A stretch of DNA of 64,000 nt from Actinomycetota bacterium (GTDB lineage: Bacteria > Actinomycetota > JAHEXW01). The notes under the pieces were generated by a model, which saw only the letters and a program-made list of their open reading frames with translations, ran no database searches and was not told the DNA's origin. The DNA lies in NCBI GenBank assembly GCA_025355855.1, contig JANXYU010000003.1, positions 24,713-88,712 of the forward strand, written 5' to 3'. The position numbers and the translations under genes are program-made. Of this stretch, positions 38,514 to 48,967 are shown in pieces (position 1 is the stretch's first letter; the number at the start of each line of letters is the position of its first letter).

Positions 38514-39374
38514 ATGCAGCCCCGCTCAAACTCTGCGAACATCATACGCCGCGCCGCCTGGATCTCGTTGGGCGTATTTCTGGTCGCTTATTTGTTCGTC
38601 GCGTTTTACGGCGGGATTCGTCATAACGCGGCCGCTCGCGACCTCTTTTATGTGCCAATCGGAGCTGTAACAGTTCTAACTTTGATTCTGATTGCAATCC
38701 GCTCGCGCGGGACAGACCGTGCGGTCTGGACGTTTTTGGCTGTTACCGGTACCGGTTGGGCCTGTGGTGATATCTGGCTCCGCTTAAAGGACCTTTCAGG
38801 AGTGGCCGGCGATCCACGACCTCTCGGCGTACCGGACATTCTCTACGTCATCGCGTATATCAGTTTGATAATCGCTGTTTATCGATTATCCCTTTTGACC
38901 GGTCGGCCGGGACGTCGAGGCGCCGGTTTTGCTTGGCACCCCCTGTTCATTGTCGTTTTTGTAGGCGCGCTAACCGCGTTATTCGCGATATTTATGCCGC
39001 ACGGCCTATCTCCGTTCGAGCCCGGCACAAGTGTCAACTTACCTATGATTATTGACTATCTGTATCCGGCTTTAGATATCGTCGTCTTGCTCGGATTATT
39101 GCTCGCTCTGTTTATGTCTGTTTTGCCTTGGCGAAAGTCTTGGCAGGAAATGATCATGTTCGGACTGGCCTTATTTATGGTTGCTGATCTAACCTTTAGC
39201 TTCTCAATGCCGGCAGGCGTTTATGAACCTAGTAATCTGCCATCACGCCTCGTCATCGCCCTGTGGATTATCGGTTATTCCTTAATACTTATGGCTGCTA
39301 TTTATAAACTAACGGACCCGGAAACGACGCCGGCATCGACCACACGCTACGTCGATTCCCAAACGGAGGCTTAA
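38514..39374 (+). CDS. Polytopic membrane protein
   Basis: Many hydrophobic segments; 7TM/GGDEF-sensor-like but no catalytic domain; TAATG junction to the next ORF. Confidence 0.75.
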   Translation: MQPRSNSANIIRRAAWISLGVFLVAYLFVAFYGGIRHNAAARDLFYVPIGAVTVLTLILIAIRSRGTDRAVWTFLAVTGTGWACGDIWLRLKDLSGVAGDPRPLGVPDILYVIAYISLIIAVYRLSLLTGRPGRRGAGFAWHPLFIVVFVGALTALFAIFMPHGLSPFEPGTSVNLPMIIDYLYPALDIVVLLGLLLALFMSVLPWRKSWQEMIMFGLALFMVADLTFSFSMPAGVYEPSNLPSRLVIALWIIGYSLILMAAIYKLTDPETTPASTTRYVDSQTEA

Positions 39375-39532
39375 TGCATCAGCATGCGCGGCCCGAACCT
39401 GGCGCTTTCTGGAGAAACCTCAAACAGCCCATGCCACTTCGTCGCAAGCTGGAATTGGTCTGGCAAAACACGTGGAGGAAGATCATCCGGCGTCAGCCAT
39501 GTTGCGACCATCCGGGTGAACCCGGGTGCTGA
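39374..39532 (+). CDS. 52-aa small protein with CCDHPGEPGC tail (absent from supplied ORF track)
   Basis: MHQHARPEPGAFWRNLKQPMPLRRKLELVWQNTWRKIIRRQPCCDHPGEPGC; acggaggctta RBS; ATG overlaps preceding TAA. Confidence 0.75.
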   Translation: MHQHARPEPGAFWRNLKQPMPLRRKLELVWQNTWRKIIRRQPCCDHPGEPGC

Positions 39533-39573
39533 ATGTAGTCTAGCGGGCCGGTCGGCCCATAGAGCGCTCTCGC

Positions 39574-39771
39574 TTATCGCTTGGTAGATATATGAAACAT
39601 CATGTACAGCGGGCAAAAACCCAACATCGAGGTAAACAAGAGGATTGCGGCAATTACTAACAATACGATCGCCAGGATCCCGCTGATATAGCCGGCCGCC
39701 CATGCAAACGCGATGCCAATCGCGACGACAATTCTAATGAACTTATCCCATGCTCCCATATTCTGCTTCAT
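39574..39771 (-). CDS. DUF2892 (YgaP-like transmembrane) protein
   Basis: MKQNMGAWDKFIRIVVAIGIAFAWAAGYISGILAIVLLVIAAILLFTSMLGFCPLYMMF. Confidence 0.9.
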   Translation of the reverse strand: MKQNMGAWDKFIRIVVAIGIAFAWAAGYISGILAIVLLVIAAILLFTSMLGFCPLYMMFHISTKR

Positions 39772-39816
39772 CCGCGCGCTCCTTTTTCATCTAGCCAAGG
39801 CCATTAAAACGATTAT

Positions 39817-39880
39817 GAGCATAAAGCAAAAGTATTGCCAGAGGTTTCGGCCAAGCGCTGCTACCATTTGCTTTATGCTC
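39817..39880. promoter_or_regulatory. 14-bp perfect inverted repeat upstream of typA
   Basis: GAGCATAAAGCAAA 39817-39830 / TTTGCTTTATGCTC 39867-39880. Confidence 0.75.
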
Positions 39881-39905
39881 CTAATCCCCGTAAGATTAGA
39901 GGTCT

Positions 39906-41711
39906 ATGAAACTACGGAATGTTGCTATTATCGCTCACGTCGACCACGGCAAAACCACTCTGGTCGACGGTCTGCTGAAGCAATCCAAAACTTTTCGCTC
40001 CAATGAAGCTGCGTTTTCTCAGACGTTGATCATGGACTCTAATGATCAAGAGAAAGAGCGCGGCATAACTATCCTTGCCAAAAATACGGCCGTCATCTAC
40101 AAGGACACCAAGATTAACATCATCGATACGCCTGGCCACGCCGATTTTGGCGGTGAAGTGGAGCGCACTCTGAATATGGCCGATGGGGCCATTCTGGTAA
40201 TCGACGCGCAGGAAGGCCCGATGCCCCAAACCAAATTCGTTTTAAAGAAAGCGCTCGAGATCGGCCTGCAGTTAATTGTCGTAATCAATAAAATCGACAA
40301 ACGCGACGCGCGGGTCGCCGAGGTGATCGAGAAAACCCATGACCTGTTTCTTGATCTGGCGACAGAGTCGGATCATCTCGATTTTCCCGTCTATTACGCC
40401 ATCGCGCGGGAAGGCAAGTCGTGGGCTGAGATGCCGACTGACTTCACCGAACCGGCCACATTAACACCGATTTTCGAAGCGATCATTAAATACGTGCCGG
40501 CCCCGCAGGCCGAGATCGATAAACACTTTCAGATGTTGGTTGCCGCGTTAGACAGCGATACCTTCCAAGGAAAATACGCCATTGGGCGTATCAGCCGTGG
40601 CCAGATAAGTCCCGGCACGACTGTCTCGCTGCTCAAGAAGGACGGGACGGAAGAGCAAGCTCGCATCGACAAGGTTTACGTCAGCCAGGGTCTGCATAGG
40701 GTCGAGGTCGACAAAGCTGTCGCCGGTGACATCGTCTCTTTGACCGGCGTGAAGAACGCTAGCATCGGAGAGACGCTGGCCTGCGTCAACCAGCCGGAAG
40801 CATTGCCGGTAATCGAGATTGAAGAGCCGACCTTAAAGATCAGCGTTGCTGCCAACACCTCGCCTTTCGCCGGTCAAGACGGCAAGTTTGTTACCAGTCG
40901 CCAGATTCTGCAGCGCATCGAACGCGAACTGGAGACAAACGTCTCCTTGCGGCTGGAAATGGGGAACTCCGGCAACTTTATTGTTTCCGGACGAGGCGAG
41001 TTGCATCTGTCTGTGTTTTTGGAAACCTTAAGACGCGAGGGCTATGAATTCCAGGTAGGCAAACCTCAGGTCATAACCAAGATGATTGACGGTAAAGAAT
41101 ACGAGCCGGTTGAAGAGCTGGTCGTTGATGTCGACACGGCCTACAGCGGTGCTGTAATTAGCGAAATCGGCCGCCGAAAAGGAGTTCTGCAGGCTCAAGA
41201 AGATAATTCCGACTCAACTGTCCGTCTCACGTTCGAGATCACGACCCGGGGGCTGCTCGGTTTGCGCAGCGAACTGTTGACCCAGTCGCGCGGTACGGCG
41301 GTAATGAACTCGATGTTCTTGCGCTATCAACCGCTAGGCGCCGGCCTGGTGCAGCTGCGCAACGGCGCTTTGGTTGCCTCGGAGAGCGGAAAAACGGTCA
41401 CCTACGGATTGGGCAACGCCCAAGAACGCGGTGTCTTGTTCCTTAATCCCCAGACCCCAATCTACAAGGGCATGATCGTCGGACTGCATGCGAAAGCTAA
41501 CGACCTATGGGTTAACGCCGCGAAAGAAAAGAAACAGACTAATATGCGGGCATCCGGCGCGGATGATTCCATAATGTTGACGCCGCCCACGATTTTGACT
41601 CTTGAACAGAGTCTGGACTTTTTGGAAGATGACGAGCTGCTCGAGGTAACACCCCATAATCTTCGTCTAAGAAAACTCTACCTAGACCAGAAACAGGCTA
41701 AACGCCAATAG
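39906..41711 (+). CDS. typA: Ribosome-associated GTPase TypA/BipA
   Basis: [56 protein letters not shown]. Confidence 0.97.
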   Translation: MKLRNVAIIAHVDHGKTTLVDGLLKQSKTFRSNEAAFSQTLIMDSNDQEKERGITILAKNTAVIYKDTKINIIDTPGHADFGGEVERTLNMADGAILVIDAQEGPMPQTKFVLKKALEIGLQLIVVINKIDKRDARVAEVIEKTHDLFLDLATESDHLDFPVYYAIAREGKSWAEMPTDFTEPATLTPIFEAIIKYVPAPQAEIDKHFQMLVAALDSDTFQGKYAIGRISRGQISPGTTVSLLKKDGTEEQARIDKVYVSQGLHRVEVDKAVAGDIVSLTGVKNASIGETLACVNQPEALPVIEIEEPTLKISVAANTSPFAGQDGKFVTSRQILQRIERELETNVSLRLEMGNSGNFIVSGRGELHLSVFLETLRREGYEFQVGKPQVITKMIDGKEYEPVEELVVDVDTAYSGAVISEIGRRKGVLQAQEDNSDSTVRLTFEITTRGLLGLRSELLTQSRGTAVMNSMFLRYQPLGAGLVQLRNGALVASESGKTVTYGLGNAQERGVLFLNPQTPIYKGMIVGLHAKANDLWVNAAKEKKQTNMRASGADDSIMLTPPTILTLEQSLDFLEDDELLEVTPHNLRLRKLYLDQKQAKRQ

Positions 41712-41819
41712 CAAACTCTCGCTCGTCATCTTCCCATCAGATATTCACAGCTTCTGCATAGCTTTGCGCCACCCGTCCTCCGATAATTAATATATGACCC
41801 TCAGCCTAAAGGAATTAAA

Positions 41820-42722
41820 TTGACCAGCCAAAATACGAGCTTCAACATAAGCGGAGATACTGACACGTCAAGTTTCGAGAGCGTAACGGCTCAGGTCGGA
41901 GTCGGCGACCCAGTAAAGATGTACCTGAAAGAGATCGGGCGAGTGCCTCTGCTGACGCGAGCTGAAGAAGTCGATTTGGCCAAACGCATCGAGGCGGGAG
42001 ACGAGCGAGCCCGAGAACACCTCCTGGAAGCGAACCTGCGCCTTGTCGTATCCATCGCCCGCAAGCACATTGGGCGAGGTTTGTCTCTGCTCGATTTGAT
42101 CCAAGAAGGCAATCTCGGTTTGATCCGCGCGGTAGAGAAATTCGACTACACCAGGGGCTTTAAATTCTCCACCTATGCGACCTGGTGGATCCGACAAGCG
42201 GTAACGAGAGCCATAGCCGACCAGGCGCGCACTATTCGCGTCCCGGTGCACATGGTTGAAACCATCAATAAGGTAACGCGTACCAAACGTCAACTTCTGC
42301 AGGACTTGGGGCGGGAACCGAGCGAGGACGAAGTGGCGGCGGTCATGGAGATTTCAGTTGAGAAAGTTAAGGAAGCGCAAAAGGCCAACATCGACCCGAT
42401 GTCGCTAGAATCTCCCGTCGGTGACGACGCCAACCGGATGGGTGACTTCATCGAGGATCGCGATGCTGTGGTTCCCCTGGAGGCCGCTTCGTTTACCCTA
42501 ATGCAAGAGCATCTGCGGCGCGTTTTGGAAACCCTGGAAGAGCGCGAGCGCCGCATAATCGAGTACCGATTCGGCATTCTGGACGGCGAACCGCGCACCC
42601 TGTCGGATGTCGGCCGGGAATTCGGGGTATCTAGAGAACGCATTCGCCAGATTGAATCACTGGCGCTAGAGAAACTGAAGCACCCTTTACTCAGCCGGAA
42701 ACTGCGGGAGTATTTGGACTAA
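41820..42722 (+). CDS. Sigma-70 family RNA polymerase sigma factor (primary/RpoD-like)
   Basis: [90 protein letters not shown] start. Confidence 0.95.
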   Translation: MTSQNTSFNISGDTDTSSFESVTAQVGVGDPVKMYLKEIGRVPLLTRAEEVDLAKRIEAGDERAREHLLEANLRLVVSIARKHIGRGLSLLDLIQEGNLGLIRAVEKFDYTRGFKFSTYATWWIRQAVTRAIADQARTIRVPVHMVETINKVTRTKRQLLQDLGREPSEDEVAAVMEISVEKVKEAQKANIDPMSLESPVGDDANRMGDFIEDRDAVVPLEAASFTLMQEHLRRVLETLEERERRIIEYRFGILDGEPRTLSDVGREFGVSRERIRQIESLALEKLKHPLLSRKLREYLD

Positions 42723-42734
42723 CGAAATCTCTCC

Positions 42735-43439
42735 CTAAATATTCGCTCTCGGTCGGCCGGACGCAAGTCTGGCCTGGATTTTGTCGCTTTCCAGCTCACG
42801 TATAGCGTCAGCCGCGATCCAGCGCGCCGCTTTATTATCAAGCTTTTTGATTTCGCGAGCGGTAGCCAGCGCAGCCCCATTCAACTCCATGGTCCGTTTA
42901 CCGATATTTCGCAGCGCCCAGTTGACCGCTTTCTTAACAAAATTGCGGTCGTCGGTGGCTGCCGCTTTGATTAGCTTCAGATACTTCAGGAACCGGACGT
43001 CCGGCAATGTTTTGTCATGCCAAGCCAGGCCGGCGATTATCGCGAACGCGGCGCGCTTGACGAATTCCTCGTCGCGCCGGGCCCACTCTTCTATCAGCTC
43101 GTTTACAAAAGGTAACTCCTCAAACTTACCGCACACCTGATCGCAGACATCCCAAGAATCGAAATCCAACACCCAAGCTTCTGTCTGCGGCCGGGTCATC
43201 ATCGTCGGGTCATCGATCAACCCCGCCAGGATCATCGCGTCCGGGATTTTTGTCTCCCACAACTTAATTGCCAAGCCGTGGTCCAGACCGATATCTTTGG
43301 CCAAGCCGCGGAGGGCTGGCATTGATAAACCAAGACGTCCTTCTCCCGTGATTGCGAACCGCGCCATACCTTCCAGTTGGTCCGGACGGGCCATGGCTCG
43401 CAGCTTCTGCATAGTTTGATCGAGAGTTAATTTGTTCAT
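42735..43439 (-). CDS. DNA alkylation repair protein (AlkD-like HEAT repeat)
   Basis: IPALRGLAKDIG-like and SWDVCDQVCGKFEELPF...EEFVKRAAFAIIAGLAWHDK...NFVKKAVNWALRNIGKR. Confidence 0.9.
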   Translation of the reverse strand: MNKLTLDQTMQKLRAMARPDQLEGMARFAITGEGRLGLSMPALRGLAKDIGLDHGLAIKLWETKIPDAMILAGLIDDPTMMTRPQTEAWVLDFDSWDVCDQVCGKFEELPFVNELIEEWARRDEEFVKRAAFAIIAGLAWHDKTLPDVRFLKYLKLIKAAATDDRNFVKKAVNWALRNIGKRTMELNGAALATAREIKKLDNKAARWIAADAIRELESDKIQARLASGRPRANI

Positions 43440-43581
43440 GTAGTCAGTATAGCGGTATTCATTTGAACTATGAAACTAGCCAGACTAGGCGGATTACTAG
43501 GTGTTTTGCTGCACGAATTCAAATATGCTACCCATGCTGGGAACAGAAAGTAATCTTGTTGGAGCGCGAAAGGAGAGAACT

Positions 43582-43848
43582 ATGGATTGGTTGGTTCTAA
43601 TTATTGTCGGAGCCATTATTGGTTGGCTCGCCGGGTTAATCATGAAAACGAATATGGGCATCATTGTCGACATCATCGTCGGAATCGTCGGGTCACTTTT
43701 AGGGAAATGGATTTTTTCCGATCTTCTTGGTATCGGTGGAGCGAGCGCTGCCGGCAGCTTCAGCATAATGGGTATTATCTGGGGCGTGATCGGAGCGGTA
43801 GTCCTACTGGCTATCCTGCGCGCAATTGGCGCTTTCTCCAATAATTAG
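43582..43848 (+). CDS. GlsB/YeaQ/YmgE family stress-response membrane protein
   Basis: LVLIIVGAIIGWLAGLIMKTNMGIIVDIIVGIVGSLLGKWIF; aggagag RBS. Confidence 0.93.
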   Translation: MDWLVLIIVGAIIGWLAGLIMKTNMGIIVDIIVGIVGSLLGKWIFSDLLGIGGASAAGSFSIMGIIWGVIGAVVLLAILRAIGAFSNN

Positions 43849-43884
43849 ACACTTTAGATATTGGTAGATAAGGGAGTGGTTTAA

Positions 43885-44280
43885 ATGGCAGGCACAACCT
43901 TGAAGCACCGCACGACGGTAGATGAGACACCAAGAGAACCAGTTGACGTCGCTCCGGCGCCGGCCCGGGAAGTTCGCCATTTCAAGGCAGTGAACATTGT
44001 GTACTATATCGTCGGCGTAATCGATGCCCTGCTGGCGTTCCGTTTTCTATTCCGTCTGTTCGCCGCCAACCCCGCCTCCGGTTTGGTTTCGTTTGTCGAC
44101 AACGTCTCGGCGCCGTTCATGGCGCCCTTTAACGCGATCTTCCCCACGTCAACAGTCGGTGCAGGCGGAATAGAATGGGCCGCCTTGCTGGCCGTCCTTG
44201 TTTATACTTTGGTAGCCTATGGCATAGTGCAGCTAATCAATGTCTTCGTTGCCCGAGCGCCTGAGGAAGAAATCTCGTAA
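43885..44280 (+). CDS. YggT family membrane protein
   Basis: VVYYIVGVIDALLAFRFLFRLFAANPASGLVSFVDNVSAPFMAPF. Confidence 0.85.
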   Translation: MAGTTLKHRTTVDETPREPVDVAPAPAREVRHFKAVNIVYYIVGVIDALLAFRFLFRLFAANPASGLVSFVDNVSAPFMAPFNAIFPTSTVGAGGIEWAALLAVLVYTLVAYGIVQLINVFVARAPEEEIS

Positions 44281-44315
44281 CCATGTCATAAAAAGAAACC
44301 TCAATACACTTTCTT

Positions 44316-44616
44316 CAGCAACACTTCAGCGCTACGTAGCGCTGAAGTGTTGCTGTTTTATGTGGCGTTGTAGTAATTTAACGCACTAAGGCGGTTTAGT
44401 TAGGTAAAGCGCTCATATTACTTGCCCCGGCCCTGCACTGTTCCCGAAACTCCGCCAACGCGATCTTGGCGATGCGCTACGACACTGGTGATATCTGTCA
44501 ATTAATGAACGAAGTTGCCGCCTATGGCACCGCCGTCAAAATCAAAAAGAAGAGTTAGGCTGATTAGAAAGTCGTTACATAAAAGATTCCGCTTTAGCGC
44601 TTTGCAGCGCTAAAGC
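44316..44616. repeat. Paired-palindrome intergenic element, copy 2
   Basis: 44316-44355 perfect 40-nt palindrome CAGCAACACTTCAGCGCTAC/GTAGCGCTGAAGTGTTGCTG; 44591-44616 GCTTTAGCGCT-TTGC-AGCGCTAAAGC. Confidence 0.85.
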
Positions 44617-44619
44617 ACT

Positions 44620-46086
44620 TTAAAACAGTGTTTCGGCTTTTTTGGCTTTTTCGAGGGAGAGCTTTGTCATCTTCAGACGGGACGGGATCGGAATCGGGTA
44701 AACACCGTCGAAACAGGCCATGCAGAACGCTGCTCCATTAGTCGAGCCGTCTCCAATAATGTCGCTGACCGCGCTAACCAATCCTTTTTGTGAGATGTAT
44801 TGTAGAGAATCGGCGCTTAAAAAGGTCCGGATTCGGTCCACGGTCAGGTTGGCGGCAATCAGGTCTTTACGTTCGGCGGTATCGATGCCGTAGAAACACG
44901 GCCACTCGATCGGCGGGCTGGAAATCCTCATGTGTACCTCTTTGGCCCCGGCCTTGCGCAGCATCTGGACGATTTTCTTGCTGGTGTTGCCTCGCACTAT
45001 GGAATCGTCTACGACGACAAGACGCTTGCCTTCAATGACGTCGCGCAGCGGATTAAGTTTTAAACGGATACCAAGCTGACGGATCGTTTGAGAAGGCTGA
45101 ATAAACGTCCGGCCGATGTACCTATTCTTGACAAAACCTTCACCGTAAGGGATCCCACTGGCTTCCGCGTAACCTTGAGCGGCCGGGTTGCCGGAGTCGG
45201 GTACTGGAATGACCAGGTCTGCCTCAACCGGCGCTTCGCGGGCCAGCTGACGACCCATATTTTTACGCGCCTCCGCGACATTCCGACCATAGATGCTAGA
45301 ATCGGGCCGCGCTAGATAGACGAACTCAAAAATGCAGAGGGAGGGATTGGTCTTCTCAATTAGCTGGTAAGACGACAAACCCTTGCCATCGATAACGACC
45401 ATCTCACCCGGAAGAACTTCGCGCAGGAAGTCGGCGCCGATCACGTCGAGGCCGCACGTCTCTGAGCTGAGCACGTAGTGCCCGTTCATGATCCCGAGCG
45501 CCAAAGGCCGCACACCGTTAGCGTCGCGCACACCGATCAACTTGTCTTCGGTCATCATGACGATGGAGAAAGCACCCTTAATGTGCCGGACAGCGTCCCG
45601 GACGGAAGCCTCGATAGTCTTACGGCCGGCTCGGACAACCAGCTCGGCGATTACCTCCGAGTCTGATGTCGACTGGAATTCGCTGCCGCGACGCTCCAAG
45701 CGGCGGCGCAGTTCGTTGGTGTTGATGAGGTTGCCGTTGTGGGCCAGACTTAACGACCAGTATTCGTTAGCCTTGTGGATGGGCTGGGCGTTTTCCCAAT
45801 TGGTCGAGCCGGTCGTCGAGTAACGTACGTGGCCGATGGCGATGTGTCCCTGCAAGGTGGTCAAGTCGCGTTCGGTAAACACCTGGCTGACCAAACCCAT
45901 GTCTTTAAAAACCATGGTGTTGTCGCCGTCGGAAACGGCGATGCCGGCGCTTTCCTGACCGCGATGCTGCAAAGCATAGAGTCCATAATAGGTAAGCTTA
46001 GCTACCGCCTCGCCGGGGGCATAAATGCCGAAGACGCCACATTCGTCGTAGACGGTATCGGAGAAGATGTCTAACTGATCAAGCAC
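44620..46086 (-). CDS. purF: Amidophosphoribosyltransferase
   Basis: DECGVFGIYAPGE; LQHRGQESAGIAVSDG; VVVDDSIVRGNTSKKIV. Confidence 0.97.
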   Translation of the reverse strand: MLDQLDIFSDTVYDECGVFGIYAPGEAVAKLTYYGLYALQHRGQESAGIAVSDGDNTMVFKDMGLVSQVFTERDLTTLQGHIAIGHVRYSTTGSTNWENAQPIHKANEYWSLSLAHNGNLINTNELRRRLERRGSEFQSTSDSEVIAELVVRAGRKTIEASVRDAVRHIKGAFSIVMMTEDKLIGVRDANGVRPLALGIMNGHYVLSSETCGLDVIGADFLREVLPGEMVVIDGKGLSSYQLIEKTNPSLCIFEFVYLARPDSSIYGRNVAEARKNMGRQLAREAPVEADLVIPVPDSGNPAAQGYAEASGIPYGEGFVKNRYIGRTFIQPSQTIRQLGIRLKLNPLRDVIEGKRLVVVDDSIVRGNTSKKIVQMLRKAGAKEVHMRISSPPIEWPCFYGIDTAERKDLIAANLTVDRIRTFLSADSLQYISQKGLVSAVSDIIGDGSTNGAAFCMACFDGVYPIPIPSRLKMTKLSLEKAKKAETLF

Positions 46087-48269
46087 TCAAGAGTTCCTCG
46101 CCAGGCTTTAGTCATCTCTAGTATCGATATATTCAGTATATCATCTATGACCAGGTCATCGCCACCGACGCGGCCGATGTAGGCGTGTTTGACCCGGCTG
46201 TTGTGGATGATTCTATCGAACAGAAACATGCTTTTCTCGGGCAAACTGACCAGCATCCGCGACTGTGATTCAGAGAACAACCACTCGTTGACCTCTAAAT
46301 CGCTCCTCTCGGCGCTGTCTGGACTGACGCGTGCGCCGAGACCGGAAAGCATGCATGACTCCGCCAAAGCCATCGCCAAACCACCCTCCGAAAGGTCATG
46401 TGCCGAGACAATCAAACCGAGCTTGATTGCCTCCAGAACAACCGCATGCATGTGGCGTTCTTTGTTCAAATCTAGCGCCGGGCAACGCCCGGCGACTTTC
46501 TTGTGGATGACCTTTAGATATTCGCTTCCGCCCAGTTCCGGCAATGTCTCCCCGATCACAGCGATAACATGGCCTTCCTTTTTGAAACCGGCGGTCATGC
46601 GTTTGTTGACGTCGTCGATCAGACCCAGCATGCCAACGACTGGGGTCGGGTAAATCGCGCCCTTTTGCCATTCGTTATAGAAAGAAACGTTTCCTCCTGT
46701 GACAGGCGTACCGAATGCCGTGCAAGCCGCGCCCATGCCGCGTACCGCCTCTTTGAATTGCCAGAAATTCTCCGGTTTTTCAGGATTACCGAAATTCAGG
46801 CAATCAGTAATGGCTAGCGGAACGGCCCCGGAAGCAACAACGTTGCGGGCTGCTTCGGCGACCGCTATCTGCGCCCCGACAAACGGATCGAGATAGCAGT
46901 AACGCCCGTTACCGTCGACGGTTAGCGCGATTGCTTTTTTGCTGTCTTTGAGGCGCAATACGCCGGCGTCTGAACCGGGCAAAACAGCCGTGTTTGTTTG
47001 GACCATGTGGTCGTATTGTTCGTAGACCCAATGTCGGCTGCACAAGTTGGGACTAGTGACTAGTCTCATGAGACTTTTGCCGATATCCTTTGGATGTTTC
47101 ACGGCTCGGGCGTCAAAACCCTGAACCTCGGCGAGGTAGGCCGGTTTCTTCGCCGGGCGGTTGTATAATATTGCCTCGTCGGCCAGGGAATGCGCCGGCA
47201 TCTCGCCGACGACGACACCGTTGTCCTTGACGCGCAACAGGCCGTCGCCCGTGACATGTCCGATTACCCCTGCGTCCAACCCCCAGCGGCGGCATACTGC
47301 CAATACCCTTTCGCGGTTTTCAGGGGTACAGATGGCCAGCATGCGTTCCTGGCTCTCACTAACCATGATCTCGAAGGCTTCCATGTTCGGCTCGCGTTGT
47401 TCGACAAGGCGTACATCGATCTCCATGCCCATATCGGCACGTGACGCTGTTTCACACGTCGCGCAGGTCAAACCAGCGCCGCCAAAGTCCTGCAGACCCA
47501 CCACTAGATCGTTGTCTATTAGTTCGAGCGACGCCTCGATGCATAATTTCTCCGTAAACGGGTCGCCAACCTGAACGGATGGCCGCTTGGCCGCCGATTT
47601 AGCGGTAAATTCCTGGCTGGCCAGGACGGATACCCCGCCGATGCCGTCACGTCCGGTCTTGTTGCCGAAAACAATGACGACATTGCCTTCACCCGACGCG
47701 ATACCCTTGGTAATCTTGTCTTGACGCATCAGACCGACCGCCATTACGTTTACCAGTGGATTTCCTTCGTAGCATTCCTCGAAGTTCACAGAGCCCGCGA
47801 TGGTCGGAACACCGGTGCAATTCCCGTATCCGGCTATACCCTCAACGACGCCCTCAAATATGTGCTTGACCCGGTCGTTTTTGAGCTCGCCGAAATACAG
47901 CGGGTCGAGCAGCGCGATCGGCCGCGCGCCCATGGTAAAGATGTCACGCAGGATGCCGCCGACACCGGTTGCCGCGCCCTGGTAAGGCTCGATAGCCGAG
48001 GGGTGGTTATGGCTTTCGATCTTCATCGCGATAGCCATCCCGTCGCCGATGTCGATGATCCCCGCGTTCTCACCCGGGCCCTGGAGAATGCGAGGACCTT
48101 TTGTCGGAAAACCTTTTAAGACCGGACGACTGCTTTTATAAGAACAATGTTCGCTCCACATGACCGAGTACATTGAAAGCTCGACATCCGTCGGTTCTCG
48201 TTTCAGAATCGATTTGATCTTCTTGTATTCTTCTGTGGTTAAGCCTAGCTCTTCGTAAAGTGCTGCCAT
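46071..48269 (-). CDS. purL: Phosphoribosylformylglycinamidine synthase subunit PurL
   Basis: MYSVMWSEHCSYKSSRPVLK; KIESHNHPSAIEPYQGAATGVGGI; start [11 protein letters not shown] at 48269. Confidence 0.97.
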   Translation of the reverse strand: MAALYEELGLTTEEYKKIKSILKREPTDVELSMYSVMWSEHCSYKSSRPVLKGFPTKGPRILQGPGENAGIIDIGDGMAIAMKIESHNHPSAIEPYQGAATGVGGILRDIFTMGARPIALLDPLYFGELKNDRVKHIFEGVVEGIAGYGNCTGVPTIAGSVNFEECYEGNPLVNVMAVGLMRQDKITKGIASGEGNVVIVFGNKTGRDGIGGVSVLASQEFTAKSAAKRPSVQVGDPFTEKLCIEASLELIDNDLVVGLQDFGGAGLTCATCETASRADMGMEIDVRLVEQREPNMEAFEIMVSESQERMLAICTPENRERVLAVCRRWGLDAGVIGHVTGDGLLRVKDNGVVVGEMPAHSLADEAILYNRPAKKPAYLAEVQGFDARAVKHPKDIGKSLMRLVTSPNLCSRHWVYEQYDHMVQTNTAVLPGSDAGVLRLKDSKKAIALTVDGNGRYCYLDPFVGAQIAVAEAARNVVASGAVPLAITDCLNFGNPEKPENFWQFKEAVRGMGAACTAFGTPVTGGNVSFYNEWQKGAIYPTPVVGMLGLIDDVNKRMTAGFKKEGHVIAVIGETLPELGGSEYLKVIHKKVAGRCPALDLNKERHMHAVVLEAIKLGLIVSAHDLSEGGLAMALAESCMLSGLGARVSPDSAERSDLEVNEWLFSESQSRMLVSLPEKSMFLFDRIIHNSRVKHAYIGRVGGDDLVIDDILNISILEMTKAWRGTLECLIS

Positions 48270-48964
48270 TATTTGCTCACCGCGCTTATCATGCTCTTGA
48301 AAATCATCTGTCCGTCGGAGCTGCCCAGGACGTCCTCGATGGCGCGTTCCGGGTGCGGCATTAACCCGAAGACGTTGCCTTGCCTGTTGACGATACCGGC
48401 GATGTTCTGCAGGCTGCCATTGGGGTTGGCATCGTCGTTGACCGTGCCGCGGGCGTCGCAATAGCGCAATACGACCTGGCCGTTGGCCGCCATCTCGCCC
48501 AGTGCCTCTTCATCGGCATAGTAGTTGCCCTCGTTGTGCGCGATAGGCAAACGAATAAGTTCGCCGCTCAGAGCCTTGTTGGTGAAATTGGTTTGATTGT
48601 TCTCAACCACGAGGTCAGTGTAACGGCAAATGAATTTAAGATCCCGGTTACGCAGCATGGCGCCGGGCAAAAGGCCCGCCTCAAGGAGTATCTGGAAACC
48701 GTTACAGATACCGATAACCAGCCCGCCTTTGTCCACGAAGTCGAGGATCGCGTCCATGACCGGGCTGAATTTAGCAACCGCCCCCGTGCGCAGGTAATCG
48801 CCGTAGGAAAAACCGCCGGGCAGAATAATCGCGTCGTATTTGCTGACGTCTGTATCCTGGTGCCATATGTACGCGGCTTGGGCACCCACTAAGCGAGCCG
48901 CATAGTGACAATCTTGTTCGCAGTTGGAACCCGGGAATACGACGACTCCGAACCGTGCCGGCAT
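48269..48964 (-). CDS. purQ: Phosphoribosylformylglycinamidine synthase subunit PurQ
   Basis: [52 protein letters not shown]. Confidence 0.97.
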   Translation of the reverse strand: MPARFGVVVFPGSNCEQDCHYAARLVGAQAAYIWHQDTDVSKYDAIILPGGFSYGDYLRTGAVAKFSPVMDAILDFVDKGGLVIGICNGFQILLEAGLLPGAMLRNRDLKFICRYTDLVVENNQTNFTNKALSGELIRLPIAHNEGNYYADEEALGEMAANGQVVLRYCDARGTVNDDANPNGSLQNIAGIVNRQGNVFGLMPHPERAIEDVLGSSDGQMIFKSMISAVSK

Positions 48965-48967
48965 GTC

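Noticed and set aside
39371-39703. 110-aa minus-strand ORF ending LFEVSPESARFGPRMLMH
   Set aside because: Overlaps both the better-supported small plus-strand ORF and the DUF2892 gene; no RBS or family signal.
44281-44620. Possible CRISPR-like array from repeated palindromes
   Set aside because: Only single copies of each palindrome, irregular spacing, no cas genes; better described as dispersed palindromic repeats.
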